Of a stretch of DNA of 64,000 nucleotides, positions 25,572 to 33,740 are shown piece after piece; the first letter of the stretch is position 1; each line of letters opens with the position of its first letter. The position numbers and the translations under genes are program-made. Where the stretch lies: NCBI RefSeq assembly GCF_016411825.1, contig NZ_JAEKMH010000003.1:372001-436000 (forward strand), given 5' to 3'. The DNA is from Devosia sediminis (lineage in GTDB: Bacteria > Pseudomonadota > Alphaproteobacteria > Rhizobiales > Devosiaceae). Below the pieces are notes generated by a model. That model was not told the origin of the DNA and did not search any database. It saw only the letters and a program-made list of their open reading frames with translations.

Positions 25572-25891
25572 GCCCGCCCCTTCGTCGTCATTCCAGTGTA
25601 TCGCTCGACCTTGATCTCCGCTTCCCGCTTGCGGGCCTGGGCGATGTCGTAGCTGTTCTGCATGCGCATCAGCGTCTCCATCGAGACGCCGAAGGCTTTT
25701 TCAATTCGGATCGCCATGTCCGGCGACAGGTGCGCGCGCTCGTTCAGGAGCGCCGACAGTGCCGGTCGCGTGACGCCTAGCGCATCCGCCGCCTCTGTCA
25801 CCGACAGGCCGAGCGGTTTCAAGACCTCTTGCTTCACGAAGCCACCCGGATGGGCGGGCGTCTTCAGCCGAAGGTCATCCTCATCGGTCAT
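25568..25891 (-). CDS. HigA/VapI-family XRE regulator heading the restriction operon
   Basis: A 107-aa protein with the HigA-type HTH: GGFVKQEVLKPLGLSVTEAAD then ALGVTRPALSALLNERAHLS. Members are often antitoxins, but there is no HigB toxin gene next to it. It is the first gene of the mod-res-SMC-GHKL operon and overlaps mod by 4 bp. It most likely acts as a controller that times Mod and Res expression after entry into a new host. A dyad at 25953-25969 is its probable operator. Confidence 0.8.
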   Translation of the reverse strand: MTDEDDLRLKTPAHPGGFVKQEVLKPLGLSVTEAADALGVTRPALSALLNERAHLSPDMAIRIEKAFGVSMETLMRMQNSYDIAQARKREAEIKVERYTGMTTKGRA

Positions 25892-25952
25892 CGCGCGCTG
25901 CCCGTTGAATGTTCATCGATTCGGATGCAGCGTATCGGACGTAACGTTTCCT

Positions 25953-25969
25953 GTAAAGCGACGCTTTAC
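25953..25969. promoter_or_regulatory. Perfect dyad, probable operator of the HTH regulator
   Basis: GTAAAGC-GAC-GCTTTAC is a perfect 7-bp inverted repeat with a 3-bp centre, 62 bp upstream of the regulator start. The 270-bp gap 25892-26162 is the divergent promoter region between the restriction operon and the nuclease gene, so one regulator could control both directions. AT-rich stretches near 26090-26160 probably hold the rightward promoter. Confidence 0.6.
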
Positions 25970-26162
25970 GGAACATGGCGGTGCCAACCACCTATTTTCG
26001 GGCGCGAAAGCAGGCCAGAAGCCCGCCTCCAAAAAACCATTGTGACAGAGACCAAAAAAACGGACCCGGAAAGATCCCTCTAAACCATTGATTTAAAACA
26101 ATTCTGAACACATCGTTGAAAAACGAGGCCGTGTAAGTAGTTGAATTAATAAATTAAGTAGT

Positions 26163-27800
26163 GTGACATGCCCTATGACCAGCGTTGCGCAGTACCTTTC
26201 CGAGCATGGTCCCTCACGTTCCTCACGGATCGTTGAGGCATTTGTCGCATCTGGTTTATCCGCAGAGGCAGCGCGTCAACGCGTATCGCGAGCCAAGCCG
26301 CCGGTCCGCAGCTTTCCTGTTCCGCTCCTGCCTAAACGCGAGGCGTTCCTCTATCTGGAGAAGGACCGTAACGGCGAACGGTTCTGGCAAAATTTCCTGC
26401 GCGATCTCCGCGAAACCAATTCGATTACGGCGGCGGCTATCGACGGCGTGATCGCTCGGGGCGGCATAATTCCTGTCGAGCAATTCGCGGTTGTAAGCGG
26501 TGCGACGGTCAGGCCTAAGACCGGGCAAGTCCCGGCTGATACGGTCGCCAGCCGTCTCATAAAGTCCGACTTCCTCAAGGAATTCCACGACCCGGAATAT
26601 GGCCGCTGTTTCCACACGGCTCCGAGCTTGGCCATGGGCACACCCGCTGCCATGCGGGCGCGGGACATTACGGAACGTGTCTTGCTGGATGGCCTGCGCG
26701 AATGGTGCCGAAAAATTGGCCTCGCGAGCTACAACGCTATCCGCATCCGGGGCGACGAAGACTTGAAGCCGATCGGGCCTTTCGCATTCGATCTTGCCGG
26801 GCCGAGCTATCTCCTACCGTTGCAGGGATCGGCAAGCAAACCGGGTTTCGTTGTGGCGGACGTTTTCGCCGAAGGCATTTTGACCGTCCATGAGATTCAG
26901 TTCTTCATCCGCAAAGCTCGCGTTCTCAAAGCCAGCTTCAAGGATATCGGCATTCTGTCGATCATCGTCGCGGAAGGCTTCACGGGCGAAGCAATGACCG
27001 CAGGACATGCGGCGGGTGTTATGCTGGCAACCCCCAAAGACCTGTTCGGGAGGCGTGTCGGGGAGGCAATCGCCTCGCTGTGCGAAGTGCTCAAGAATGC
27101 CGCGAAATATGCGTCATCGAGCCCCCAACGCCTCACCATGCTGTTGAACAACCTGTTTGATATCGAAGGACGCAACAAGAACCTTCGGGGCATCCTGTTT
27201 GAGATGGTGGCGGGCTATCTTGCAAGGCGCACAGCCATGACGATGGATATGGGCGTCACCGCCAAAGACCCGAGCACCGGGAAGACAGCGGATATCGACG
27301 TTCAGACGATCACCAACCAGAACGCAGTCGTCACGGCCATTGAATGCAAAGGTAAGGAGCCGAGCGGTGTGTTGAGTCTGGCAGAGGTGGAGGAATGGCT
27401 CGCGAAGATTCCCACATTCCGCGCTCATTACGCTCAGCACGGGTATTTACGCGAGGCAGAGCAGCGCTTCGAAATCTGGACGAGTGGCAGCATCGCACCT
27501 GATGCGCTGGCGAAACTGAAAGAGGAACAGGTCCGCCGCGTAAAGGCGAAGATCGACTGGAAGGACGGCGATGCGGTTCTGGCGCTGGCGAGGGCGGGCA
27601 AAGAGAAGGCCCTTGCCGACGCTCTCAACCAGCATTTCTTCCGTCACCCGCTTGCCGAAGTCTCCAAGCAATTCGAAGCCGACGAGGCCGCAGGAAAAGT
27701 GCAGTCATGGATGGCTCCTACGAAATCTAAACCGCCTGAGTTCAAAGGTCCGGCGATTGAAGTCGTCTCGTTGGATGACGAGTTGGACGCCGCCGAGTGA
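26163..27800 (+). CDS. Putative restriction-like nuclease with N-terminal winged-helix region
   Basis: A 545-aa protein that I cannot place in a named family. The N terminus (VAQYLSEHGPSRSSRIVEAF, then AARQRVSRA) looks like a winged HTH. Residues about 343-396 (GTG numbering) have the hallmarks of a PD-(D/E)XK fold: a helix with GILFE, then D377-I-D379, then AIECKGK with E394 and K396. It may start at GTG 26163 or at ATG 26175. It is divergent from the mod-res operon and shares its promoter region. It could be a companion effector or an independent Mrr-like restriction enzyme. Confidence 0.6.
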   Translation: MTCPMTSVAQYLSEHGPSRSSRIVEAFVASGLSAEAARQRVSRAKPPVRSFPVPLLPKREAFLYLEKDRNGERFWQNFLRDLRETNSITAAAIDGVIARGGIIPVEQFAVVSGATVRPKTGQVPADTVASRLIKSDFLKEFHDPEYGRCFHTAPSLAMGTPAAMRARDITERVLLDGLREWCRKIGLASYNAIRIRGDEDLKPIGPFAFDLAGPSYLLPLQGSASKPGFVVADVFAEGILTVHEIQFFIRKARVLKASFKDIGILSIIVAEGFTGEAMTAGHAAGVMLATPKDLFGRRVGEAIASLCEVLKNAAKYASSSPQRLTMLLNNLFDIEGRNKNLRGILFEMVAGYLARRTAMTMDMGVTAKDPSTGKTADIDVQTITNQNAVVTAIECKGKEPSGVLSLAEVEEWLAKIPTFRAHYAQHGYLREAEQRFEIWTSGSIAPDALAKLKEEQVRRVKAKIDWKDGDAVLALARAGKEKALADALNQHFFRHPLAEVSKQFEADEAAGKVQSWMAPTKSKPPEFKGPAIEVVSLDDELDAAE

Positions 27801-28145
27801 CCTAGCGCCCGACATCCGAATTGCCGCCGATAGCCACATAAATTCCGCTGAAAACCGCTGGCTGACGCAAAATCATGGATGCCTGAACAAACTGCCGGCC
27901 CGAAGCGAACGCGCTATTCGTTGCGCTGTAGAGAGCGGCCAGTGACATTGTCCCGGCGCTGTAGCGCCGGGTCCGTAGAAACACATGGTGAAAACGAGTA
28001 GACCGGAACCCATTGTAATACCAATGGTTTCCGGTCAATTCCCGAACCCTGATTTATAGGGCTACGGAGTAAACGTAGTTGTCATCTTCACCTGGCGCGG
28101 TGCGCCACTTGCGGGTCGCCGTTTTCCCTCATCACAATCAAGGGC
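27801..28145. other. Non-coding region at the probable element/chromosome boundary
   Basis: These 345 bp separate the nuclease gene from the carbohydrate locus and hold no ORF that I can support. They contain a hairpin CCCGGCGC-TGTA-GCGCCGGG (27952-27971) and a long dyad at 28002-28035. Gene content changes here from mobile and defence genes to metabolic genes, so the right end of the integrated element may lie here. No integrase gene is in the window. Confidence 0.4.
28002..28035. other. 14-bp imperfect inverted repeat with 6-bp centre, candidate recombination site
   Basis: ACCGGAACCCATTG and CAATGGTTTCCGGT match at 13 of 14 positions around the centre TAATAC. This layout (two arms, short centre) is like the core sites of tyrosine recombinases. 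It could equally be a transcription terminator stem or an operator. Proof would need the matching copy at the other end of the element. Confidence 0.35.
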
Positions 28146-29348
28146 TTAGCGCAGTTCGCGTTCCTTTTCCGCGCCCGCCATGTTGCGGAAGGGGTTGCGG
28201 AAGAAGGGCAGGCGTTCCGATACCGGGGGCAGGGCCGGGAAGGGCTGGTGGGGCTCGCTCTGGTACCAGAAGGCCACCGACGACACATCGTCCGAACGCC
28301 GGTTGGCATGGCCATGCTCAATGGTGACGCGGATTTGCTTGTGGAAGATCACCGGGTCCTCGATATGCCAGCGATACAGCGTCACCGGCTCGGTCCAGTT
28401 CGGTCCGCCGCCCGCGATGATGCCGTGATAGGGCGCCGAATAATCCTGGGTGGGGCACCAGGCGGTGTTGAAATAGTCTTCCGTGCCGGTGCCGTGCAGG
28501 GTGGGCGGCCAGGCATCGTTGCTGCCCGGCGCGCTCTCGTCGCGCTCGGCGATCATCTCCGCCTGCGGTCCGATGCGGAGATCGGGGAAGCGTTTCGTGT
28601 CGGGCACCGAAATGCCCTTTTCCCCGTCCACGAAGATCATGTCGTCGCCTTCGCCATACCAGTTCCAGCTCTGCGTCGCCCGGCGCGAATAGACCGAGAA
28701 CAGCACGCCCACATAGTGGCCGTGGCCGCTGGCCTCGAGCATGGTGTAATTGTCCGCGCCATCGACATTCTCGCCGCCGAACAGGAACTCCTCGTTGACG
28801 AGGCCTGCCTCCGACATGCCCGCCGGCCGATCCTGCCGGTACTGCGCGTGAAACCGCCCCATATCGTCCTCGAGCGCGTCATGCAGTTCGAGGTCGACGT
28901 AGTAGTAGAACAGCAGATTGTGCTCGGCCTCGTTGGTGATGGTGATCTTCATGCCCGACGCGAAGGGCATGGGGAAGTAGCAGTTGAAGGCCTTGCCGTC
29001 CTGGGGGCTCGCCTGCATGGGCAGCGAGGCGTAATTGGCGGTCCGGCCATGGCCCATGCCGAAGAAATCCCCGATCGGGGTTTCCACCGAGGGCGTGTCT
29101 TCGCCGTCCCACCAGGCGCGGATGACGATCTTGCGCAGGAAACTGTCGCTGTCGCAGGCCAGCGTCGCCCAGATATGGGTGATGATGCCGGCGCCATCGT
29201 GCTGGGCGATGGTGACGGTCTCTCCCGGCTGGATATGGAGGCGATCGTCGTTGCCGCCGGTGCGATCATAGCTCGAGAATCGCCGCGTACGCGCCTGACG
29301 CAGTTTGGCAAGGCCGCGGAGCGGCGAAAGGCCGGCATTGGTGGTCAT
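28146..29348 (-). CDS. GH172 (DUF2961) glycoside hydrolase, probable exo-alpha-D-arabinofuranosidase
   Basis: A 400-aa DUF2961/GH172 protein. Family marks include FSSYDRTGGNDDRLHIQPGE, ITHIWATLACD, PMPFASGMKITITNE and HGTGTEDYFNTAW. Known members are alpha-D-fructofuranosidases, difructose-anhydride enzymes and exo-alpha-D-arabinofuranosidases. There is no signal peptide, so it acts in the cytoplasm. The ATG at 29348 has GAGGAGA upstream; an ORF start further up gives non-homologous sequence. It is divergent from the transporter operon with lacI in front of it, and transcribed in the same direction as lacI. The other enzymes of the locus favour the arabinofuranosidase activity. Confidence 0.85.
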   Translation of the reverse strand: MTTNAGLSPLRGLAKLRQARTRRFSSYDRTGGNDDRLHIQPGETVTIAQHDGAGIITHIWATLACDSDSFLRKIVIRAWWDGEDTPSVETPIGDFFGMGHGRTANYASLPMQASPQDGKAFNCYFPMPFASGMKITITNEAEHNLLFYYYVDLELHDALEDDMGRFHAQYRQDRPAGMSEAGLVNEEFLFGGENVDGADNYTMLEASGHGHYVGVLFSVYSRRATQSWNWYGEGDDMIFVDGEKGISVPDTKRFPDLRIGPQAEMIAERDESAPGSNDAWPPTLHGTGTEDYFNTAWCPTQDYSAPYHGIIAGGGPNWTEPVTLYRWHIEDPVIFHKQIRVTIEHGHANRRSDDVSSVAFWYQSEPHQPFPALPPVSERLPFFRNPFRNMAGAEKERELR

Positions 29349-29398
29349 GATGGTCTCCTCGCGGCCTGTTCCGGCCGATTGTTCGTTCCGCATCCGCC

Positions 29399-30403
29399 TC
29401 AGGCGGTTTCGTATTCCTGCAGGTTGCATCGCAGCACTTCGGTGCGCACCGGACCCGTTTCCTTGCCGGTCAGCCGCCCGAGCAGCATCTGGCTGGCGCG
29501 CGTCGCCAGCGCGGCGGGGCTGATGCCCACGCGCGTCAGGCGCGGCCGCACATATTCGAGCTGCTGCTGGTCGCCGAACACCGAGACGGCGATATCGCCG
29601 GGTATGCCGATGCCGCGATCGTAGAAGCTCGCCATGGCCCCCATGGCCATGAGGTAATTGCCGTAGAAAACCGCGGTCGGGCGCTGCGGCGCCGGCATGT
29701 CCAGGAGCCACTGCACCGAATTGACGCCGGAAGGCGCGAGATAAGTGCCTTCGAACCGCAATGCGGGCGCGGCCTCCACGCCATGGTCGCGCAGGCCCTG
29801 CTCGAAGCCGGCAGCGCGCGCCATGGCTTCGGCGAAATCGGCCGGCCCGGTCACCTGGGCGACGCGCTTGTGGCCCTTGCGGGCAAGGAAGGCGCCCATC
29901 TGGTAGCCGCCGCCAAAATCGTCGAGCTTGACGCTGTCCACCGCCTGGTTGGGCAGGTGGCCGATGAACACGGTCGGCAGGTCGAGATTGACGATGTCGT
30001 TGTGCAGTCCATGCAGCGCAAAGTCGCTGATGATGAGGCCATCGACGCGCTTGCGGTAGATCTGGCGCAGATATTCGCGCGCATGGTCCTGCGAGTGGCC
30101 CCCCGGCACGTCGGTATTGAAGATCAGCATGTCGAGGCCCTCGGCCTCGAGCTGCGACTGCGCCGTCTTGACCAGTTCGGGATAGAAGGGGTTGCGGATA
30201 TCGGGAATGAGCATGGCCACGATATTGGTGCGGCCGGTGCGCAGGCTCTGGGCTTGCGGATTGGGCACATAGCCCAGTTCCTCGATCGCCTGCATCACCC
30301 GGTCCCGCAGGGGCTGGGACACCCGGTCGGCATGATTCAGCACATGCGAAACGGTGGTTCGAGAAACGCCGGCCCGAGCGGCAACTTTGGAAATCGTGCT
30401 CAT
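29399..30403 (-). CDS. LacI-family repressor of the carbohydrate locus
   Basis: A 334-aa LacI/GalR regulator: an N-terminal HTH (STISKVAARAGVSRTTVSHVL) and hinge to about residue 60, then a periplasmic-binding-protein-like effector domain (NIVAMLIPDIRNPFYPELV). I start at ATG 30403, which puts the HTH at the very N terminus; an ATG 60 bp upstream adds a tail lying over the operator. It is divergent from the importer/hydrolase operon and 50 bp before the GH172 gene. The likely inducer is a sugar released from the substrate. Confidence 0.9.
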   Translation of the reverse strand: MSTISKVAARAGVSRTTVSHVLNHADRVSQPLRDRVMQAIEELGYVPNPQAQSLRTGRTNIVAMLIPDIRNPFYPELVKTAQSQLEAEGLDMLIFNTDVPGGHSQDHAREYLRQIYRKRVDGLIISDFALHGLHNDIVNLDLPTVFIGHLPNQAVDSVKLDDFGGGYQMGAFLARKGHKRVAQVTGPADFAEAMARAAGFEQGLRDHGVEAAPALRFEGTYLAPSGVNSVQWLLDMPAPQRPTAVFYGNYLMAMGAMASFYDRGIGIPGDIAVSVFGDQQQLEYVRPRLTRVGISPAALATRASQMLLGRLTGKETGPVRTEVLRCNLQEYETA

Positions 30404-30431
30404 ACAGTACCGGCTAGCACCGGTTCCGGAC

Positions 30432-30475
30432 TTTTGCAAATTGATTTGTGAATGCATTTGCAAAACGATTTTTTG
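30432..30475. promoter_or_regulatory. Operator region between lacI and the ABC/hydrolase operon
   Basis: TTTTGCAAAT (30432-30441) and ATTTGCAAAA (30456-30465) form a perfect 10-bp inverted repeat with a 14-bp spacer. CAAAACGATTTTTTG, with the central CG typical of LacI-family operators, overlaps at 30461-30475. The cluster is 29 bp upstream of the lacI start and about 180 bp upstream of the first transporter gene. Repression in both directions is likely. Confidence 0.6.
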
Positions 30476-30656
30476 TGGGTATGGTCAGGGCGTCTCGGAG
30501 GAGGCAAGCGACTATTGGTTGCCGTCAAGGCATTGGGCTCACGCGGAAATTTTGCCGCGTTGAGCACCGGCGAAGCCATGCCCGAGGTCGCACATCGCTC
30601 CCCGAGTACCAAAGGCCGGTCCATCAACGGGTCCCGGCCGCCCGAGGAGGATGGAA

Positions 30657-31928
30657 ATGCTCAGAAGAACCCTTTTGACCCTGCTGGCCGGGGCCAGCAT
30701 CGCCGCCGTCGTCACCGCACCCGCTCTGGCCCAGTCGGATGAAACCGGCTCGCTGCGCCTGATGACCTTCGGCGGCGATGCCCAGCTCAAGGCGACGCAG
30801 GATGCCGTCGCCCGCTTCAACGAGAAATATCCCAACGTCACCGTCGAAGTCGGCATCGACTCCGTGTCGGGCGGCTGGGGCGATTTCGTCAGTCGCGTGC
30901 TCCAGCAATACAATGCCGGCCAGCAATATGACGTCTATCACACCGCCGTCGAGACGCTGCAGTCCTTCGCCGCGCGCGACATGTTCCTGCCGCTCGACGA
31001 CTTCATCGCCGCCAACGACACCTTTGCCGACTTTGACCAGCGCCTGTTCGAGCTGACCGAATACAAGGGGAGCACCTATTTCATCCCCTCGACCTGGAAC
31101 AACATCATGGTCAACTACAACCGGGCATTGTTCGAGGAGGCGGGCATTGAATTCCCCAGCCGCGAATGGACCTGGGAAGAGTTTGCCGACATCGCCCAGC
31201 AGCTCACCGTGCGCGACGCCGGCGGCAACGTTACCCAATTCGGCTACGAAGTGCCCTCCTTCTTCTTCGGCCTCATGCCCTGGTTCTTCTCCAACGGCAC
31301 CTCGCCGATCACCGAGGACTGGACCGCCTCCAACATGACCGATCCCAAGGTCAAGGAGACGCTGGAATACCTCTATGACCTGATCCACGAATACAAGGTC
31401 TCCCCGGTGCCGGGGCAGGAGGGCATCGAAAACCAGTTCTTCGCCGGTCAGATCGCCATGATCTCGCGCGGCCACTGGATCGTGCAGAACGCCATCTCCT
31501 CCGAACTCGACATGGACGTCGCGGTGCAGCCGGCGCGCGAAAGCCACAATACGGTGATCGGCTTTGGCGCCTATGGCATCTCCTCCAAGACGGCCAGCCC
31601 GGAACTGGCGGAAGCCCTGGTGCTCGAACTGCTCTCGCCCGAAACGCAGCAGGCCGAGGGTGAACTGGGCGGCGCTGTTCCCGGCCGTCGCTCTGCCGCC
31701 GAGACCGAAGGTTTCCTCGCCTTCCCGCCCTCGGCCGCGCTCTACTACGAGACCCTGCCCGATACGCAGGCCGTCCCCTCGCCTGCCAATTTCCAGGAAG
31801 TGGACCAGATCGTCATGCGCTACTTCACGGCCATGATGACCGGCGAAATCAGCATCGATGACGGCATTGCCCAAGCCGACCAGGAACTGACCCGCTCGTT
31901 CCAGCGCATCGCCCGCATCACCCAGTAA
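30657..31928 (+). CDS. CUT1-type ABC transporter sugar-binding protein
   Basis: A 423-aa extracellular solute-binding protein family 1 member. A signal peptide (RRTLLTLLAGASIAAVVTAP, cleaved after ALA) is followed by the mature domain with LRLMTFGGDAQLKATQDAVA and RFNEKYPNVTVEV. The ATG at 30657 is at the right distance from GAGGAGG; ATG 30651 is too close. It captures oligosaccharides in the periplasm for the two permeases that follow. Given the hydrolases in the operon, D-arabino-oligosaccharides are the proposed ligand, which is inference. Confidence 0.9.
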   Translation: MLRRTLLTLLAGASIAAVVTAPALAQSDETGSLRLMTFGGDAQLKATQDAVARFNEKYPNVTVEVGIDSVSGGWGDFVSRVLQQYNAGQQYDVYHTAVETLQSFAARDMFLPLDDFIAANDTFADFDQRLFELTEYKGSTYFIPSTWNNIMVNYNRALFEEAGIEFPSREWTWEEFADIAQQLTVRDAGGNVTQFGYEVPSFFFGLMPWFFSNGTSPITEDWTASNMTDPKVKETLEYLYDLIHEYKVSPVPGQEGIENQFFAGQIAMISRGHWIVQNAISSELDMDVAVQPARESHNTVIGFGAYGISSKTASPELAEALVLELLSPETQQAEGELGGAVPGRRSAAETEGFLAFPPSAALYYETLPDTQAVPSPANFQEVDQIVMRYFTAMMTGEISIDDGIAQADQELTRSFQRIARITQ

Positions 31929-31989
31929 CCTCCCTGGTGGCCGCGCCCATTGGGCGCGGCTGCTTCCCGCGGCACAGGCGAGGACCGTC

Positions 31990-32886
31990 ATGGCCAGACA
32001 CTACCGTTCCGATCTCTACAAGGCGCAGGCCCGGGCCGGGTACCTGTTCGTCCTGCCGTCCTTCCTGCTCTACGCGGTTTTCGTGCTGGCGCCGGTCGTG
32101 GTCACCATCATCCTCAGCTTCGCCTATTACGACATCAGCTTCGGCTTTTTCTGGGTGGGCCTGGAAAACTACCAGCGCTTCTTCAGCGAGCCGCGGGCGC
32201 TGACCATTTTCGGCAACACGCTGCGCTTCGCCTTTCTTGCCGTCACCTTCAACGTCGCGGTCGGGCTCATCCTGGCCCTGGCGCTCAACCGGGCCATGCC
32301 GGCGCCGCTGCTCTACTTCTTCCGCCTTGCCTTTTTCCTGCCTGTGATCATCGCCGCCGCCTTCGTCTCGGTGGTGTGGAGCTATTTCTACAGTTTCGAT
32401 TTCGGCGTCATAAACTACTACCTCTCGACGCTCGGCCTGCCGCGTATTCCGTGGCTCAGTTCGAGCCAGTTCGCCATGACCTCGATCATCATCATGGACG
32501 TCTGGAAGAATACCGGCTTCTTCATGATCATCCTGATCGCTGCCCTCCAGGGCGTGCCCAGGCCCATCCTCGATGCCGCCAGGATGGATGGGGCATCGCC
32601 CTGGCGCACCTTCAGCCGCATCACCCTGCCTTACATTTCGCCGGTGCTGTTCTTCTGTGTCGTCTTCGCCTCGATCGGCGCCCTGCAGGTGTTCGAATCC
32701 ATTGTCATCCTCACTGGCGGCGGACCGGGCGACGCCACCCGCTCGCTTTCCATCTACCTCGTGGACGAAGCGTTCAGCGGCTTCGAGCTTGGATATGCGG
32801 CCTCGGTATCGGTCATCATGATGGTGCTGATCCTCATCATCACCATCATCCAGCTGGTCGGCTCGCGCCGCCTGGTCACGCATTAG
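31990..32886 (+). CDS. Sugar ABC transporter permease (MalF/UgpA type)
   Basis: A 298-aa inner-membrane permease with six predicted helices. The EAA loop that contacts the ATPase is in GVPRPILDAARMDGASPWRT with the following FSRITLP. It starts at ATG 31990, 61 bp after the binding-protein gene. It pairs with the next gene to form the CUT1 translocation pore. Confidence 0.92.
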   Translation: MARHYRSDLYKAQARAGYLFVLPSFLLYAVFVLAPVVVTIILSFAYYDISFGFFWVGLENYQRFFSEPRALTIFGNTLRFAFLAVTFNVAVGLILALALNRAMPAPLLYFFRLAFFLPVIIAAAFVSVVWSYFYSFDFGVINYYLSTLGLPRIPWLSSSQFAMTSIIIMDVWKNTGFFMIILIAALQGVPRPILDAARMDGASPWRTFSRITLPYISPVLFFCVVFASIGALQVFESIVILTGGGPGDATRSLSIYLVDEAFSGFELGYAASVSVIMMVLILIITIIQLVGSRRLVTH

Positions 32887-32897
32887 GAGTGTCGGCG

Positions 32898-33737
32898 ATG
32901 GAGAAGAAATCGAGCCTGGTCTGGATCGACCGCGGCATCGTCGCGGTGCTGGTGCTGATGGGCATCATGATGCTGCTGCCCTTCATGTGGCTGTTTTCCA
33001 TGTCCTTTCGCCCGGCCGCCGAAGCCTATCGGATGCCGCCCAGTTTCCTGCCTCCTACGCTCGACCTGGCCAATTACCAGGCCGTGCTGGACTCCAGCGT
33101 GCCCTTCCTGCGCATCTACTGGAACTCACTGGTGGTAGCGGTGCTCTCCACCATTGGGCAGTTGATCACCTGCACGCTGGCGGCCTTTGCCTATGCGCGA
33201 CTGCGCTTCCCCGGGCGAGACGGCTTGTTCTTCGTCATGCTGTTCGGGCTGATGTTCCCGGCCCAGGTCACTATCCTTCCCATTTATCTCGGCTATGCGC
33301 AGGTAGGCCTGCTCAACAATCCTCTGGGCCTCGTGCTGATGGGCCTCACCTCGAGCTTCGGCATCTTCATGCTGCGCCAGTTCATGCGCTCCCAGCCCAA
33401 GGAGCTCGAGGAGGCGGCGCTGATGGATGGCGCCGGCTACTGGAAGATCTTCTGGCGCATCTCGCTGCCGCAATTGAAGCCGGCTCTGTCCGCGCTCGCA
33501 ATCATCACCTTCACCGGCGCCTGGAATGCCTATTTCCAGCCGCGCGCGCTGATCGAATCCCAGGACGCCATGACCCTGCCTCTGGCGATGGACCTGCTGC
33601 GCGGCTATCTCGGCCAGGGCAACATTTCCATCGTCATGGCGGCCATGAGCATGGCCATCCTCCCCGTCGTCCTGCTGTTCCTCGTCGCCCAGAAAATGGT
33701 CATTCAGGGCGTGACGTTCAGCGGCATCAGAGGCTAA
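32898..33737 (+). CDS. Sugar ABC transporter permease (MalG/UgpE type)
   Basis: A 279-aa permease with six predicted helices and the EAA loop QPKELEEAALMDGAGYWKIF. The start ATG 32898 follows TAGGAG and lies 11 bp after the first permease gene; a longer open frame upstream is a shadow of that gene. It is the second half of the CUT1 pore. Confidence 0.92.
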   Translation: MEKKSSLVWIDRGIVAVLVLMGIMMLLPFMWLFSMSFRPAAEAYRMPPSFLPPTLDLANYQAVLDSSVPFLRIYWNSLVVAVLSTIGQLITCTLAAFAYARLRFPGRDGLFFVMLFGLMFPAQVTILPIYLGYAQVGLLNNPLGLVLMGLTSSFGIFMLRQFMRSQPKELEEAALMDGAGYWKIFWRISLPQLKPALSALAIITFTGAWNAYFQPRALIESQDAMTLPLAMDLLRGYLGQGNISIVMAAMSMAILPVVLLFLVAQKMVIQGVTFSGIRG

Positions 33738-33740
33738 GGC

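Noticed and set aside
25568..25891. Toxin-antitoxin module
   Set aside because: The HigA-like gene has no toxin partner; the neighbouring gene is the Mod methyltransferase.
31950..33737. 595-codon open frame suggesting a fused permease
   Set aside because: Its first half is a shadow of the first permease gene; the second permease has its own ATG and ribosome site at 32898.
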